DNA of 64,000 bases from Hydrocarboniphaga sp. (GTDB lineage: Bacteria > Pseudomonadota > Gammaproteobacteria > Nevskiales > Nevskiaceae): the NCBI RefSeq assembly GCF_028291725.1, contig NZ_JAQGNT010000009.1:1-64000 (forward strand), in the 5' to 3' direction. Below, piece after piece: positions 34,598 through 43,615 of this stretch. The notes below the pieces were generated by a model. It ran no database searches. It saw only the letters and a program-made list of their open reading frames with translations, and was not told the origin of the DNA. Position numbers and translations under genes: made by a program. Position 1 is the stretch's first letter, and each line of letters begins with the position of its first letter.

Positions 34598-34761
34598 GGC
34601 AGCGAAAGGGATCGGCAGGTTCGCTGTCAGCCTGAGCCCCTGCCCCCGTCGAGTCGTCAGCGAAAGGTCGGCGTTGGGTCGCGACTGCGCTTGCTCGGAA
34701 GCCTCGGTCAAGAGCAAGCCGTCGGGATCGGGCGCCGGTTGCAAAGTCAGCGTGCAAATTC

Positions 34762-34778
34762 ATAGCACTTAGTGCTAT
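34762..34778. promoter_or_regulatory. Toxin-antitoxin operator (ATAGCACT-T-AGTGCTAT)
   Basis: A perfect 8+1+8 palindrome lies directly upstream of a TACAAT -10-like box (34778-34783) and 24 bp before the toxin start. Such sites are bound by the antitoxin or the toxin-antitoxin complex to repress the operon. Confidence 0.7.
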
Positions 34779-34802
34779 ACAATAAAGGGCGAGGAGGCGG
34801 AC

Positions 34803-35183
34803 ATGGCGGTTTACAAAACCCGGTGGTTCGACCGCTGGGCTCGCAAAGAGGGATTGGCCGCATCCAGCCTCTGCGCCGCCGTGCAGGAAATGGCGCATGG
34901 CCTCGTGGATGCCGACCTGGGCGGTGGGCTGGTCAAGAAGCGGATTGGGCGGCCCGGACAAGGGAAGAGCGGCGGTTATCGAACGTTGGTTGCCACCAAC
35001 AAGGGCAACCGCTGGGTGTTCGTGTTTGGCTTTCCGAAGAATGAGCGCAGCAACATCGACAAGGACGAAGCCGAAGCCTTGAAAAAGTTGGCAGCGCACC
35101 TGTTGTCACTGACGACGCAGGCGCTCAGCAAAGCACTGAGTGCCGGTGAACTGATGAAGGTGGATTGCGATGCGAAAGACTAA
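34803..35183 (+). CDS. Type II toxin, RelE-like (PF06296-like)
   Basis: 126 residues. The N-terminus YKTRWFDRWARKEGL, middle GGGLVKKRIGRPGQGKSGGYRT and FVFGFPKNERSNI match the RelE-type mRNA-interferase branch whose gene precedes its HTH antitoxin. Catalytic residues are not well defined in this branch. GAGGAGG upstream supports ATG 34803. It overlaps the antitoxin start by 14 bp. As the toxin gene comes first, translation coupling helps keep antitoxin in balance. Confidence 0.85.
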   Translation: MAVYKTRWFDRWARKEGLAASSLCAAVQEMAHGLVDADLGGGLVKKRIGRPGQGKSGGYRTLVATNKGNRWVFVFGFPKNERSNIDKDEAEALKKLAAHLLSLTTQALSKALSAGELMKVDCDAKD

Positions 35184-35484
35184 ATCTTCGATCCTTGACG
35201 CCGTGCATGACACGGCCAAGGGCCTGCACAAAGCGGGCGTGATGGATCAGGTCACACTGCGTGAATTCGACCAGCTCTGCCTGCCGCCGGTCGAGCCGCT
35301 GCAGCCCGAGCAAATCAAGCACATCCGCGAAACCACACGGGTCAGTCAGGCTGTCTTTGCCCGTCTGCTGAACACCAGCCTCTCTACAGTGCAGAAGTGG
35401 GAAATCGGCCAGAAGAAGCCGACCGGCACCGCTCTCAAGCTGCTACACCTGGTGCAAAAGCGCGGCCTCGAAGTCGTCGCCTGA
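35170..35484 (+). CDS. HTH antitoxin (Xre-like) of the RelE-type pair
   Basis: 104 residues. A C-terminal Xre-type helix-turn-helix (VSQAVFARLLNTSLSTVQKWEIGQKKP) follows an extended N-terminal segment likely to wrap the toxin. It overlaps the toxin gene by 14 bp and should neutralise it and bind the palindrome at 34762-34778. Confidence 0.87.
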   Translation: MRKTKSSILDAVHDTAKGLHKAGVMDQVTLREFDQLCLPPVEPLQPEQIKHIRETTRVSQAVFARLLNTSLSTVQKWEIGQKKPTGTALKLLHLVQKRGLEVVA

Positions 35485-35567
35485 GTCATACAGGCGCATG
35501 AATCCAGAAACCGACGCCTCGTCGGCTGCGGCCCACGGCTGCGGCTCGGTAGCGGCTGCGCGGCGGA

Positions 35568-35654
35568 ATGCGGCTGCCGTTCCTCTGGATGCTGATGGGC
35601 TGCATCGGCAGCTTCAGCGTGCTGGGCCTGGCCGGGCTGGTGATTCGCGTTTGA
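35568..35654 (+). pseudogene. Fragment resembling AI-2E family transporter C-terminus
   Basis: The only thing found in the 323-bp gap between antitoxin and Mrr is a 28-codon stretch (MRLPFLWMLMGCIGSFSVLG ...) that looks like the last membrane segment of AI-2E/PerM permeases (PLLWMLMGxxGGFxxLGLxGLVIGP). No N-terminal domain is present. It is likely a leftover at the island boundary; the match is short and could be chance. Confidence 0.35.
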
Positions 35655-35807
35655 TCGGATGGAATTCGAGTTGCGTCTCGGCCAGGAGCTGGCATTCCGG
35701 GGAACTGCTTGGGGTTCCCCGAACTAACTGCAGGACGGTTACAAGCGTCCAGTATGGTCCCCGATAGAATCGGTCTCCGACAAGGCGGCTAGTGTGGAGA
35801 TAAGGCT

Positions 35808-36713
35808 ATGGCGATCCCGGACTTTCAGTCGTTGATGCTTCCTGTGCTCAAGGAGTCTGCTGCCGGCGAGGTCCGCATTTCAGATGTCGTTGCCGTACTC
35901 GGAACCAAGCTGGCTTTGACCGAGGCAGAGCTGTCGGAACTCCTGCCCTCGGGCAAGCAGACGACGTTTGCCAACCGCGTGAACTGGGCCAAGAGCTACC
36001 TGGGCAAGGCCGGCCTGATCACACTCACGAAGCGCGCGTACTTCGAGATCAGTGAACGAGGGCGGGCGGTGCTTGCCAACCCGCCGCAGACGATCAATAT
36101 CAAGTTCCTCGAGTCTTTTCCCGAATTCAAGGCATTCCGATTGGCCGCTGCTGAGAGTCCGACCACACCGCAAGCGGAGCCGACGAACTTCAAAGAACTG
36201 GCGCCCGATGAGGTGATCCGGTCTGCAAGTGACGAGCTTCAGCAGTCGCTCAGTGCGGAGTTGCTCGCGAAGATACTTGCCTCACCCCCAGACTTCTTTG
36301 AGCGCCTGGTCGTTCAGCTTCTGATCGCCATGGGCTACGGTGGTTCAGCCATCGAAGCCGGTAAGGCGCTAGGAAAGAGCGGCGACGGTGGCGTAGATGG
36401 CGTCATCGATCAGGATGCGTTGGGTCTGGATCGGATCTACGTCCAGGCAAAGCGCTACACGGACAACAAAGTGTCGTCGGGCGAGATCCGGGACTTCTTC
36501 GGGTCGTTGGATCGATTCAAAGCGAACAAGGGCCTATTCGTCACGACGTCAACCTTCTCGCCGGCAGCGAAAGAAACGGCCGACATGCTGAGCAAACGCA
36601 TCGTATTGATCGATGGGATACTTCTCACTCGGCTGATGATCCGATTCGATATCGGCTGCCGGGTCGAAGAGGTGGTCTACATCAAGAAACTCGACGAGGA
36701 CTTCTTCGACTGA
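35808..36713 (+). CDS. mrr: Mrr-type restriction endonuclease (type IV)
   Basis: 301 residues with both Mrr domains. Residues ~1-95 are the winged-helix Mrr_N (AELSELLPSGKQTTFANRVNWAKSYL; GLITLTKRAYFEISERG). Residues ~165-290 are the PD-(D/E)xK nuclease (FFERLVVQLLIAMGYGG; GGVDGVIDQDALGLDRIYVQAKRY), with Asp and QxK catalytic residues in place. Mrr cuts DNA carrying foreign methylation. It stands between two toxin-antitoxin-type genes in a defence-like islet, with no methyltransferase, as expected for type IV enzymes. Confidence 0.9.
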   Translation: MAIPDFQSLMLPVLKESAAGEVRISDVVAVLGTKLALTEAELSELLPSGKQTTFANRVNWAKSYLGKAGLITLTKRAYFEISERGRAVLANPPQTINIKFLESFPEFKAFRLAAAESPTTPQAEPTNFKELAPDEVIRSASDELQQSLSAELLAKILASPPDFFERLVVQLLIAMGYGGSAIEAGKALGKSGDGGVDGVIDQDALGLDRIYVQAKRYTDNKVSSGEIRDFFGSLDRFKANKGLFVTTSTFSPAAKETADMLSKRIVLIDGILLTRLMIRFDIGCRVEEVVYIKKLDEDFFD

Positions 36714-36740
36714 TGGATTGCCCACTGAAGGAGCCTGAAG

Positions 36741-37115
36741 ATGAGCATTCGTATCGAAGACCTGCCGCACCTGGATTTCAGTGACCTGATCCAGCCGCGC
36801 GCTCGGCGCATCCCGCCCACCAGCCCCGGTGAAATGCTGGTCGAGGAGTTTCTCAAGCCGCTGGAGATGAGCAATTACCGGCTGGCGAAGGAAATCGGCG
36901 TGCCCGCCCAGCGCATCGGCGAAATCATCGCCGGTCGTCGCAGCATCACCGCCGATACCGATTTGCGGCTGTGCCGGTTTTTTGGCCTCTCGGATGGTTG
37001 GTGGCTGCGCTTGCAGGCCGACTACGACACCAGGATTGCGCGCGACGCGATGAGCAAAGCACTCGCGAAGATCAAGCCCTGGCCCGCTTCGACAGGACGT
37101 GGAGCGCCGGCCTGA
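36741..37115 (+). CDS. HigA/VapI-like antitoxin without a neighbouring toxin
   Basis: 124 residues with the HigA signature PTSPGEMLVEEFLKPLEMSNYRLAKEIGVPAQRIGEIIAGRRSIT (HTH) and LCRFFGLSDGWWLRLQADYD. HigA normally follows a ~90-residue HigB toxin; here the gene before it is Mrr and none follows. It may have lost its toxin, may repress Mrr (gap 27 bp), or both. AAGGAG upstream supports the start. Confidence 0.88.
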   Translation: MSIRIEDLPHLDFSDLIQPRARRIPPTSPGEMLVEEFLKPLEMSNYRLAKEIGVPAQRIGEIIAGRRSITADTDLRLCRFFGLSDGWWLRLQADYDTRIARDAMSKALAKIKPWPASTGRGAPA

Positions 37116-37155
37116 GGGAATCACAGATCGGCTTCGGAAGTTGGAGCGTGGCTAC

Positions 37156-37182
37156 AACGGTGCAAGCGGTGCTTGCACCGTT
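37156..37182. other. Hairpin downstream of HigA-like gene
   Basis: AACGGTGCAAG-CGGTG-CTTGCACCGTT, an 11-bp perfect stem with a 5-base loop, 40 bp after the HigA stop. No T-run follows on either strand, so it is a weak terminator candidate at best. The rest of 37116-37382 shows nothing I can name. Confidence 0.5.
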
Positions 37183-37382
37183 GCCCTGAGTAGAAGCTGC
37201 ATTCGTCCAACAGTCTGCTGGACAATCGTTCCGGGCAACCGGCGCGGCCGAATATCGAGTGTTTGCGTCCCTTCGGCTCCTTGATGTTAGTACATGGACG
37301 TACCGCGGCAATCGCTGCCTCATGGTCCAGCGCATCGAGCTTGTTCTGGCACCGGCCGGTGCCATGGGCGTCATCAGGCTGG

Positions 37383-40265
37383 TCAGGGCTGCAGGATGGC
37401 CCGTGCGCGCCGCACCGGCGGCGTGTCGCTCGCTTCCGGGAGTCGCTCGACAAGAACAGCGAGCGCGCTACGCTCCGCAGCCGCCGCCTCGTGGTGCTCG
37501 CACAGGTCGACGAGTGCAAGCAGTTCGAGCCAGGGCGCGTTCTGCGCTCGCGCTTCGTCGATCGCGCGCCGCACCGAGGCGGCGCCGGCCTCGGCCCGAG
37601 CTTGCGCACGGGCAATCGCCGCCTCCAGCAGCCACAGTTGCGGCAGGACCACGCGCTCGGCCAACTCGTCGGCGAGCTGCAGCGCTTCCTGCAACTGGGC
37701 TAGCGCCGCATCGGTACTGCCGGCCAGCAGCAGCGCCTGCGCCGAGTAGCCCAGCACCTCACTGGCGCCCGAGCGCATGCCAAGCCGGATGTTCTGCTCA
37801 TAGGCCTCGCGGATCAGGCGGTGGCCTTCGAGTGGCGCTCCGTTCAGGGCCTGCGCCCAGCCGCGGAACCAGCGGCACGCCGTCTGCCCCTGCGCCAGGG
37901 AGAATTCGTCGACCAGTGACTGCATCTCCTCGGCCAGCGCCGCGACCCGTTCGGCATTGCCCAGGCGCACCTCGAACAGCGCCTCGTGCCAGGTGGCGAC
38001 GAGCTGCGTCATCGGCTGCCGCAGCACGCGAGCGCGCTCACGTAAGCGTTGCACCTGTGCCCTCGCCTGCCCGACCCGCCCGCGGTGTACGAGCTCGATG
38101 GTCAGCATCCCGAGCAGCGTGACTTGCGGGTCGGTGACGAAGACCTCCGCCGCCGCGACGTCGAGCGCCTCGGCAATGGCGAGCCCGCGTTCTATCCATG
38201 CGAGCGCCGCCTGCGGCTGGCCCTGCAATTGGTGCACCTCGCCGTGCACGATGCACACCGCCAGCATCAGCGCCGGATCGTCCGATCCCGCCGCGAGCGC
38301 CTCGGCGCGTCCCGCCACCGCCAGCGCCTGCGCATACTCGCCGCGCAGGCTCAGCATGTAGCCGAAACCGTACAGCAGCCGCCCGCGCATCGCGTGGTCG
38401 GGCAAGTCTTGCAGCAGCGTGTACGCGCGCTCGAAAGCGCCTTTCGCTTCGCTGCCCACGCCTAGCGATTGGAAGGCCGCCACGCCGTGCAGCGTGGCGA
38501 CTGCGATCTCCAGTGCGTTGCGCTCGTCCCCCGTCGGCGCCTGCTGGAGCAGAACCGAGGCGCGCTCGGTGAGGCTGATGGACAAGGCCGGGCTGAAGTG
38601 CAGCAGCGCCGCTTCCGCCGCCTCGTTGTAGTAGCGCAGCGCGGTCATCGGCTGCCGCGCGCGGTCGAAGTGCATCGCCAACTCCGCTGCGGCCACCGGC
38701 ACGCCGGCCGAACGCTCCCGTTCGAGGGCCGCGCCGACCTTGCGGTGCAGCTGAGTTCGAACCGCAGGCGACGTGCGCTCGTACAGCACCTGCCGGAACA
38801 GCGCGTGCCGGAACGCGTAGGGCAGCTCTCCTGCGGCGTCGCTCTCGGCGGCTCGAGGCGCGGCGAGCCACAGGTGCTCCCGCACCAGCGCCTCGCAGGC
38901 ATCGACCACTGACGCGGCATCGCGCTCCAGAGCCAGCGCCACCGTATCGACACGGAATTCCACTCCGCAGACAGCCGCCGCCGAGAGCAGGGCGCGCGAC
39001 TCGTTGTCCAGCCTGGCCATGTAGTGGTCGATGATGGCCGCGAGACTCTCCGGAACCGCCATCGCCGCGAGCTGCGCTTCCACCGCGGCGTCGTCCGCCC
39101 TGCGTTCCATCACCTCGGTGATGACCGACGAGACGAACAGCGGCACGCCGTCGGTGCGCGCGTGCAGCGCACGCACGAAGGCCTCGTCGCGCGCGAGCGA
39201 GGCCGAGTGTTGCGCGATGCATGCGGCGACCTCAGTCTCCGAGAACGGGTCGAGCACCACCTCCTGGCACAGGCGCTGCCGGCGCAGCTCGTGCCGCAGC
39301 GGGTTGAGCGGATGGTTCAGCGCGATCACCTCGGCCAGGCGGAAGCTAGCCAGCCACATCAGGCACGCGCGTCCGCGCCGCCGCGCGAGGTAATCGATCA
39401 GCTGCAGCGTCGCCCGATCACTCCAGTGCAGATCTTCCGTCACCAGCAGCAAGGGACGCTGCTCGGTGTAGCGGTCGAGCAGCTCGCCCATTTCGCGCAG
39501 CATGCGTTCCGGGCCCACGCCAGCCAGCTCGCGCCGCAGCGCGTCGCGTTCCTCGGCGGTGCTCAGCCACGGCAGCTGCAGCAGCCAGGTCGGCGCCACA
39601 CTACGCAGCAGCACCGGCAGTGTGGGGTCGCCGCGACACAGCTCGGCCAGCGCTTCCAGCACCGGCAGGTAGGGCTCGCCCGTGCCGTAGTGCTCCACGC
39701 ACTGCCCGCGCGCGCAGGCGATGCCGCCGAGGCTGGCGACGAAGTGCTCGATCAGCGTGGTCTTGCCGATGCCCGGTTCGCCAGCGACCCAGACCACCGC
39801 GCGCTGCCCGGTGCAGGCTTGATCCCAGGCCTGCTGCAGCCGGGCGATGGCGTTCGCGCGGCCAACGAACGACGACGTCGGCTCCGGGCCTGGCGGCAGC
39901 GTGACGGCGACGGACTGTGCCGCAGGCGCGGCGGCCGGCGCCGCAATGAAGCGGTAGCCACGCCGCGGCACGGTCTCGATAAATCGCGGCTCGCGGGGGT
40001 TGTCACCGAGCGCCGTGCGCAGGTCGCTGATGGCGGTCTTGAGTACTGATTCGGTGACGAACTGGTGGCCCCACACCGCGTCGAGCAGTGCGTCCTTCGC
40101 GAGCAGCGTGCCCGGCTGGCGCGCCAGCGCGCACAGCAGGTTGAAGGGCGTGGGCGCGAGCGCGACGGCCTTGCCGCCTCGCAGCAGCCAGGCGTTCGCC
40201 TCATCGAGTTCGAACTCGTCGAAGCGGACGCGAACCGGATTCGGGTTGGACGGCGAGCGTGCCAC
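37383..40265 (-). CDS. Large regulator: OmpR-type winged helix + ATPase + TPR-like region
   Basis: 960 residues. Residues ~10-110 are an OmpR/CadC-type winged helix (LLAKDALLDAVWGHQFVTESVLKTAISDLRTALGD ... IETVPRRGYRFI). Residues ~125-430 are an NTPase with Walker A GEPGIGKTT and Walker B LLLVTEDLHWSD. The remainder is all-helical, TPR-like (repeated Ala/Leu helices with LQGQPQAALAWIERG). The layout matches SARP/AfsR-like or MalT-like ligand-gated activators, but with the DNA-binding domain at the N-terminus. Its ligand and targets are unknown; the amidohydrolase 165 bp upstream runs on the same strand. Intact frame, no signal peptide. Confidence 0.85.
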   Translation of the reverse strand: MARSPSNPNPVRVRFDEFELDEANAWLLRGGKAVALAPTPFNLLCALARQPGTLLAKDALLDAVWGHQFVTESVLKTAISDLRTALGDNPREPRFIETVPRRGYRFIAAPAAAPAAQSVAVTLPPGPEPTSSFVGRANAIARLQQAWDQACTGQRAVVWVAGEPGIGKTTLIEHFVASLGGIACARGQCVEHYGTGEPYLPVLEALAELCRGDPTLPVLLRSVAPTWLLQLPWLSTAEERDALRRELAGVGPERMLREMGELLDRYTEQRPLLLVTEDLHWSDRATLQLIDYLARRRGRACLMWLASFRLAEVIALNHPLNPLRHELRRQRLCQEVVLDPFSETEVAACIAQHSASLARDEAFVRALHARTDGVPLFVSSVITEVMERRADDAAVEAQLAAMAVPESLAAIIDHYMARLDNESRALLSAAAVCGVEFRVDTVALALERDAASVVDACEALVREHLWLAAPRAAESDAAGELPYAFRHALFRQVLYERTSPAVRTQLHRKVGAALERERSAGVPVAAAELAMHFDRARQPMTALRYYNEAAEAALLHFSPALSISLTERASVLLQQAPTGDERNALEIAVATLHGVAAFQSLGVGSEAKGAFERAYTLLQDLPDHAMRGRLLYGFGYMLSLRGEYAQALAVAGRAEALAAGSDDPALMLAVCIVHGEVHQLQGQPQAALAWIERGLAIAEALDVAAAEVFVTDPQVTLLGMLTIELVHRGRVGQARAQVQRLRERARVLRQPMTQLVATWHEALFEVRLGNAERVAALAEEMQSLVDEFSLAQGQTACRWFRGWAQALNGAPLEGHRLIREAYEQNIRLGMRSGASEVLGYSAQALLLAGSTDAALAQLQEALQLADELAERVVLPQLWLLEAAIARAQARAEAGAASVRRAIDEARAQNAPWLELLALVDLCEHHEAAAAERSALAVLVERLPEASDTPPVRRARAILQP

Positions 40266-40347
40266 GCGCTGTGTCCTGCGTTAAGGCCTGAACGAATTGT
40301 GGCTGGGCGCGTGACGGATGTCTCGATCAACAAAGCTTCCGCGAGAA

Positions 40348-40408
40348 AGCGAGCCCCAACATTCTTCCGTGCCGATGTTGGGGTTCGCTGCCGCTCACCC
40401 CAACCTAC
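40348..40408. repeat. Truncated family-1 inverted repeat
   Basis: The right arm (GATGTTGGGGTTCGCTGCCGCTC...) is complete; the left arm is cut to GCGAGCCCCAAC. It lies between the large regulator and the amidohydrolase. Confidence 0.7.
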
Positions 40409-40429
40409 GGGCTGTAGAACGAACGCGGC

Positions 40430-42487
40430 TCATTCCGGCCAGATCGGCTTCTGGTAGCCGTTCGGATTGGGAAAGTAGCGGCCGTAGCTCGCCGTGCCGA
40501 TCACGCGGATGTCGCGCAGCAGGTTCGGGTCGCGCGTCACTTCCGCAGCCAGTGGATCGGCAGAGAGCAGCACCAGATCGGCGTACTTGCCGATTTCAAT
40601 AGTGCCGCGAGTCTTGTCCATGCCGTATTGATATGCGGCATCGACAGTGAAGGCCCTGAGTCCTTCGAGGATGCTGATGCGCTGGTCGCCGCCGACCGGG
40701 TCGGCCGCGTCCACCATCACCGGTGGGCACTTCTGATCCTTGGGATACCACGGCATCTGCTGCGCATTGCGGGTGACCGCCGTCCAGATTTCGAACAGCG
40801 GATACGGCGGCGTCACCGGCGAATCGCTGTGCAGCGTCAGGCGCCCGGTGTGACGCAGCACGTCGCGCGAGGGGTAGATCGTCAGCGTGCGCTTGGGGCC
40901 GAGCACCTGATGGCATTCCGGCAGCGCGTAGTAGTAGACGTTGCTCGACATCTCGCTGACCATGGTATTGCCCAGGCTCTTGAGCGTGTCCAGGTCCTGC
41001 GTGGTGATCATCGGCGCGTGCAGAAGCACGTCACGCTTGCCGGACGGCGGCGGTGAGGTCGGCCGCGTCTCCTGCAGCGCATTCACCGCGTTCTGGATCG
41101 CCTGGTCACCGATCTGGTGAATGATCATCGGGAAACCCGCCTGGTGCGAAGCCTTCAAGCGCTCGGCGATCTGCTGCTGGCTGATGTCGGGCAGCCCTTT
41201 ATACGGCTGGGAGTACAGCAGGGGTTCGGTATACGGCTTGAACCACTCCTCGTAGGGCTGCTTCAGATCGGCGGTATAGCCCTGCGCCGAACCATCGGTG
41301 AAGCTTTTCAATGCCTCGACGGATAGCAGCGGGTTCTTTTCACCGATCAACTTCCGCGCCGCCAATCCGGTCTCGACGGTCTTTGAGAAATCAGCGGCGG
41401 CGGCATCGTAGGCAATCATCGCAGCGGCCACTGGAAAGTCGCTGCGCTTCCAATCGAGCAACTGCTGCGCGTAGAGCGCCATCACATCAAATCCGGCTGC
41501 GCCTTCCTGCGCCAGCGTGTAGCCGTGCTGTGCATAGATGTCGGCGGCCTGCTGGAGCAGCTTGCCGCTGAAGTCAACGCCCTTGTTCTGCTTGATCAAC
41601 ACGCCTTGGAAGTAGGCGGTGGCGACGAGCGAGCGGTCTTCGTTGAGCTGGCCCATCTGTGCCAGCGCGATTTCCTGCTTCGGATTGGTCGTGGGCATGT
41701 GGCAAGGCTGCGGCTGCACGGTGCCTGGATTGCAGATGTTCAGCATCTCCAACGCCGGCGAGTTGACGTACGAGATATGCCCGGATTCGCTGGTGACGTA
41801 AATCGGGATGTCCGTAGAAATGGCATCGAGTTGCTTGCGCGCGCTGCCGTCTTCGAAGTTCGGGCATTGAAAGGCCACGTCTTGCGGCGGCTTCTTGCAG
41901 CTGGGGCTGTGGCCCAGGCGCGATGGATCGTAGTTGAACGCGAGCACCGGGCCGCTGCGCTTCTCCTGCTTCCACTGCGCGACGCGCGCGGTGATGCGCG
42001 CAAGCACTTCATCGTGGTTCTGTACCGGAATGAAGCACTGCTGTGGATCATTGGGCGTGGCGCAGCGCGGGTCACCCGGCGAAGGCTTGAAGTAGATGTT
42101 GATGCTGGATACGTCCAGCCAATTTTCCGGGTCGTTGTAGATGCTGTAGCCCGCCATGTGCGAATGCGGGTCGATGAAGCCCGGCAGGATGGTCATGCCC
42201 TGCGCATACACGAGCTGCGTCGACGGACCGACCAATGGCTTCATCTCGGCGTCGGTTCCAAGCTTCACAATCTTGCCGTCGTTCACCGCCAGCGCTTGTG
42301 CGTTCGGCTGCTGCGGGTTCATGGTGACGACGTTCGCGTTGAGGAAGATCAGCGAGGCATAAGGCTCGCTCTTTCCTGCCGCTTGCGCCGCACCGAAAGC
42401 ACTACCACTGACACTGCCGAGCACGAGTGCAAGCGCAGCCGAAATGACGCGGCCGCCGGATACCCGGCGGTGGATTCCCTGTTTCAT
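40430..42487 (-). CDS. Exported amidohydrolase (YtcJ-like, Amidohydro_3)
   Basis: 685 residues with a cleavable signal (ALALVLGSVSGSAFGAAQA). The metal-binding HxH is in GFIDPHSHMAG near residue 110, and later TLHSDSPVT and LRAFTVDAAYQYGMDKTRGTIEIGKYADLVLLS are typical of the YtcJ group. Cys-rich insertions suggest periplasmic disulfides. YtcJ-like enzymes hydrolyse amides or related C-N bonds of unknown substrates. No clear operon partner; the dienelactone hydrolase 139 bp upstream is also exported, so both may act in the periplasm. Confidence 0.85.
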   Translation of the reverse strand: MKQGIHRRVSGGRVISAALALVLGSVSGSAFGAAQAAGKSEPYASLIFLNANVVTMNPQQPNAQALAVNDGKIVKLGTDAEMKPLVGPSTQLVYAQGMTILPGFIDPHSHMAGYSIYNDPENWLDVSSINIYFKPSPGDPRCATPNDPQQCFIPVQNHDEVLARITARVAQWKQEKRSGPVLAFNYDPSRLGHSPSCKKPPQDVAFQCPNFEDGSARKQLDAISTDIPIYVTSESGHISYVNSPALEMLNICNPGTVQPQPCHMPTTNPKQEIALAQMGQLNEDRSLVATAYFQGVLIKQNKGVDFSGKLLQQAADIYAQHGYTLAQEGAAGFDVMALYAQQLLDWKRSDFPVAAAMIAYDAAAADFSKTVETGLAARKLIGEKNPLLSVEALKSFTDGSAQGYTADLKQPYEEWFKPYTEPLLYSQPYKGLPDISQQQIAERLKASHQAGFPMIIHQIGDQAIQNAVNALQETRPTSPPPSGKRDVLLHAPMITTQDLDTLKSLGNTMVSEMSSNVYYYALPECHQVLGPKRTLTIYPSRDVLRHTGRLTLHSDSPVTPPYPLFEIWTAVTRNAQQMPWYPKDQKCPPVMVDAADPVGGDQRISILEGLRAFTVDAAYQYGMDKTRGTIEIGKYADLVLLSADPLAAEVTRDPNLLRDIRVIGTASYGRYFPNPNGYQKPIWPE

Positions 42488-42626
42488 GATCGCCTCTCCC
42501 TGGTTGAGCGACCGGACCGCCTGAGCGCTTGCCCAGAACGGTGGAGTGGTCGCGCAATCATTCCGCCTGAGCGGCGGCGGCTCTTCAATCGCCAGGTAGG
42601 ACTAGTACTTTCGTATCGTGGTCGAG

Positions 42627-43493
42627 CTACAGCGCGCGGCCGAACAAGGCCAGCATGCGATCCCAGGCTTTCTCAGCCTGGTCGTAATCGTAGGCAGGCG
42701 AATCGGTCGGACACCAGCCGTGCTTGGTGCCGGCATAAACCTCGATTTCCGCCGGCAATTTCGCCTGAGCGAAAGCCGTGCGCAGCGTGTCCTTGGCGGT
42801 CGGTTCCTTGGCGTCATCGTTCTCGGCAATCGCGATCAGGAACTGTGCCTTCATGCTCGGGATCAGCAGATGCGGGCTGTCCGGCTTGTCCGTCGCCAAT
42901 CCACCGCCGTGGAACGTGGCACCCGCACCGATACGGCCCGGCAAGGCCGCTGCCGTCTGCAGCACCAGCGGACCACCCATGCAGTAACCCGTGGTGCCGA
43001 TCTTTCGCTTTATATCCACGGCCGACTGCTGGTCGAGAAACGCAGCGAAGGCCTTGGCGTCGATCTGCGCGGTGTCCGCGCTCAGGCTTGCGCGCAGCGC
43101 CATCAGCGCATCGCGCGTTGCCGGATTATTGAAGTCGGCATGTTCGGGCGCGGTCGGCGCGCGCTGGGTGCGATAGAACGGATTGACCACCAGCACCGCA
43201 TAGCCGGACGCGGCGAGGCGCGTCGCCATCTCCTTGAATGCCGGCCGCAGCCCGAAGATATCCGGCCAGATCAGCACGCCGGGATGCTTGCCCTTCGCCG
43301 GGTGCACGAAGTACGCATCAGCAGTCCCTGCGGGCGTTTTGATGTCGACATCCTTGCCCTTGGTCTCGGCCGCCAGCGAAAGGACGGGCATGCCGGCGGC
43401 CAAGCCCGCGCCGAGCACCGCCAGCCCGAACTTGCGGCGCGTCAGCCCCGTGTCACGCCGCGCAAAGCCAGCCAGGTCATCGCTTTCACACAT
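42627..43493 (-). CDS. Tat-exported dienelactone hydrolase-family protein
   Basis: 288 residues. The N-terminus has a twin-arginine signal TRRKFGLAVLGAGLAAG, so it is probably exported folded. The catalytic Cys lies in GYCMGG, an Asp candidate in AENDDAKE and His in TKHGWCP. Family enzymes hydrolyse dienelactone or related esters/lactones in aromatic degradation; many relatives act on other esters. The export signal is less common in cytoplasmic DLH. Gene stands alone. Confidence 0.88.
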   Translation of the reverse strand: MCESDDLAGFARRDTGLTRRKFGLAVLGAGLAAGMPVLSLAAETKGKDVDIKTPAGTADAYFVHPAKGKHPGVLIWPDIFGLRPAFKEMATRLAASGYAVLVVNPFYRTQRAPTAPEHADFNNPATRDALMALRASLSADTAQIDAKAFAAFLDQQSAVDIKRKIGTTGYCMGGPLVLQTAAALPGRIGAGATFHGGGLATDKPDSPHLLIPSMKAQFLIAIAENDDAKEPTAKDTLRTAFAQAKLPAEIEVYAGTKHGWCPTDSPAYDYDQAEKAWDRMLALFGRAL

Positions 43494-43615
43494 TGGTTCG
43501 TCCTCGTAGTGGCAGATATGAAAGGCTCATCCCATCGAGCAAGGGGGATTTTAAATCATCATGTTCGCTAACGGTCGGTTCCAGGAATCAGGCCTGGATC
43601 CGCTACAGAGCGACT

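Noticed and set aside
37156-37182. Hairpin as a rho-independent terminator
   Set aside because: Strong stem, but no T-run on either side; listed only as a hairpin.
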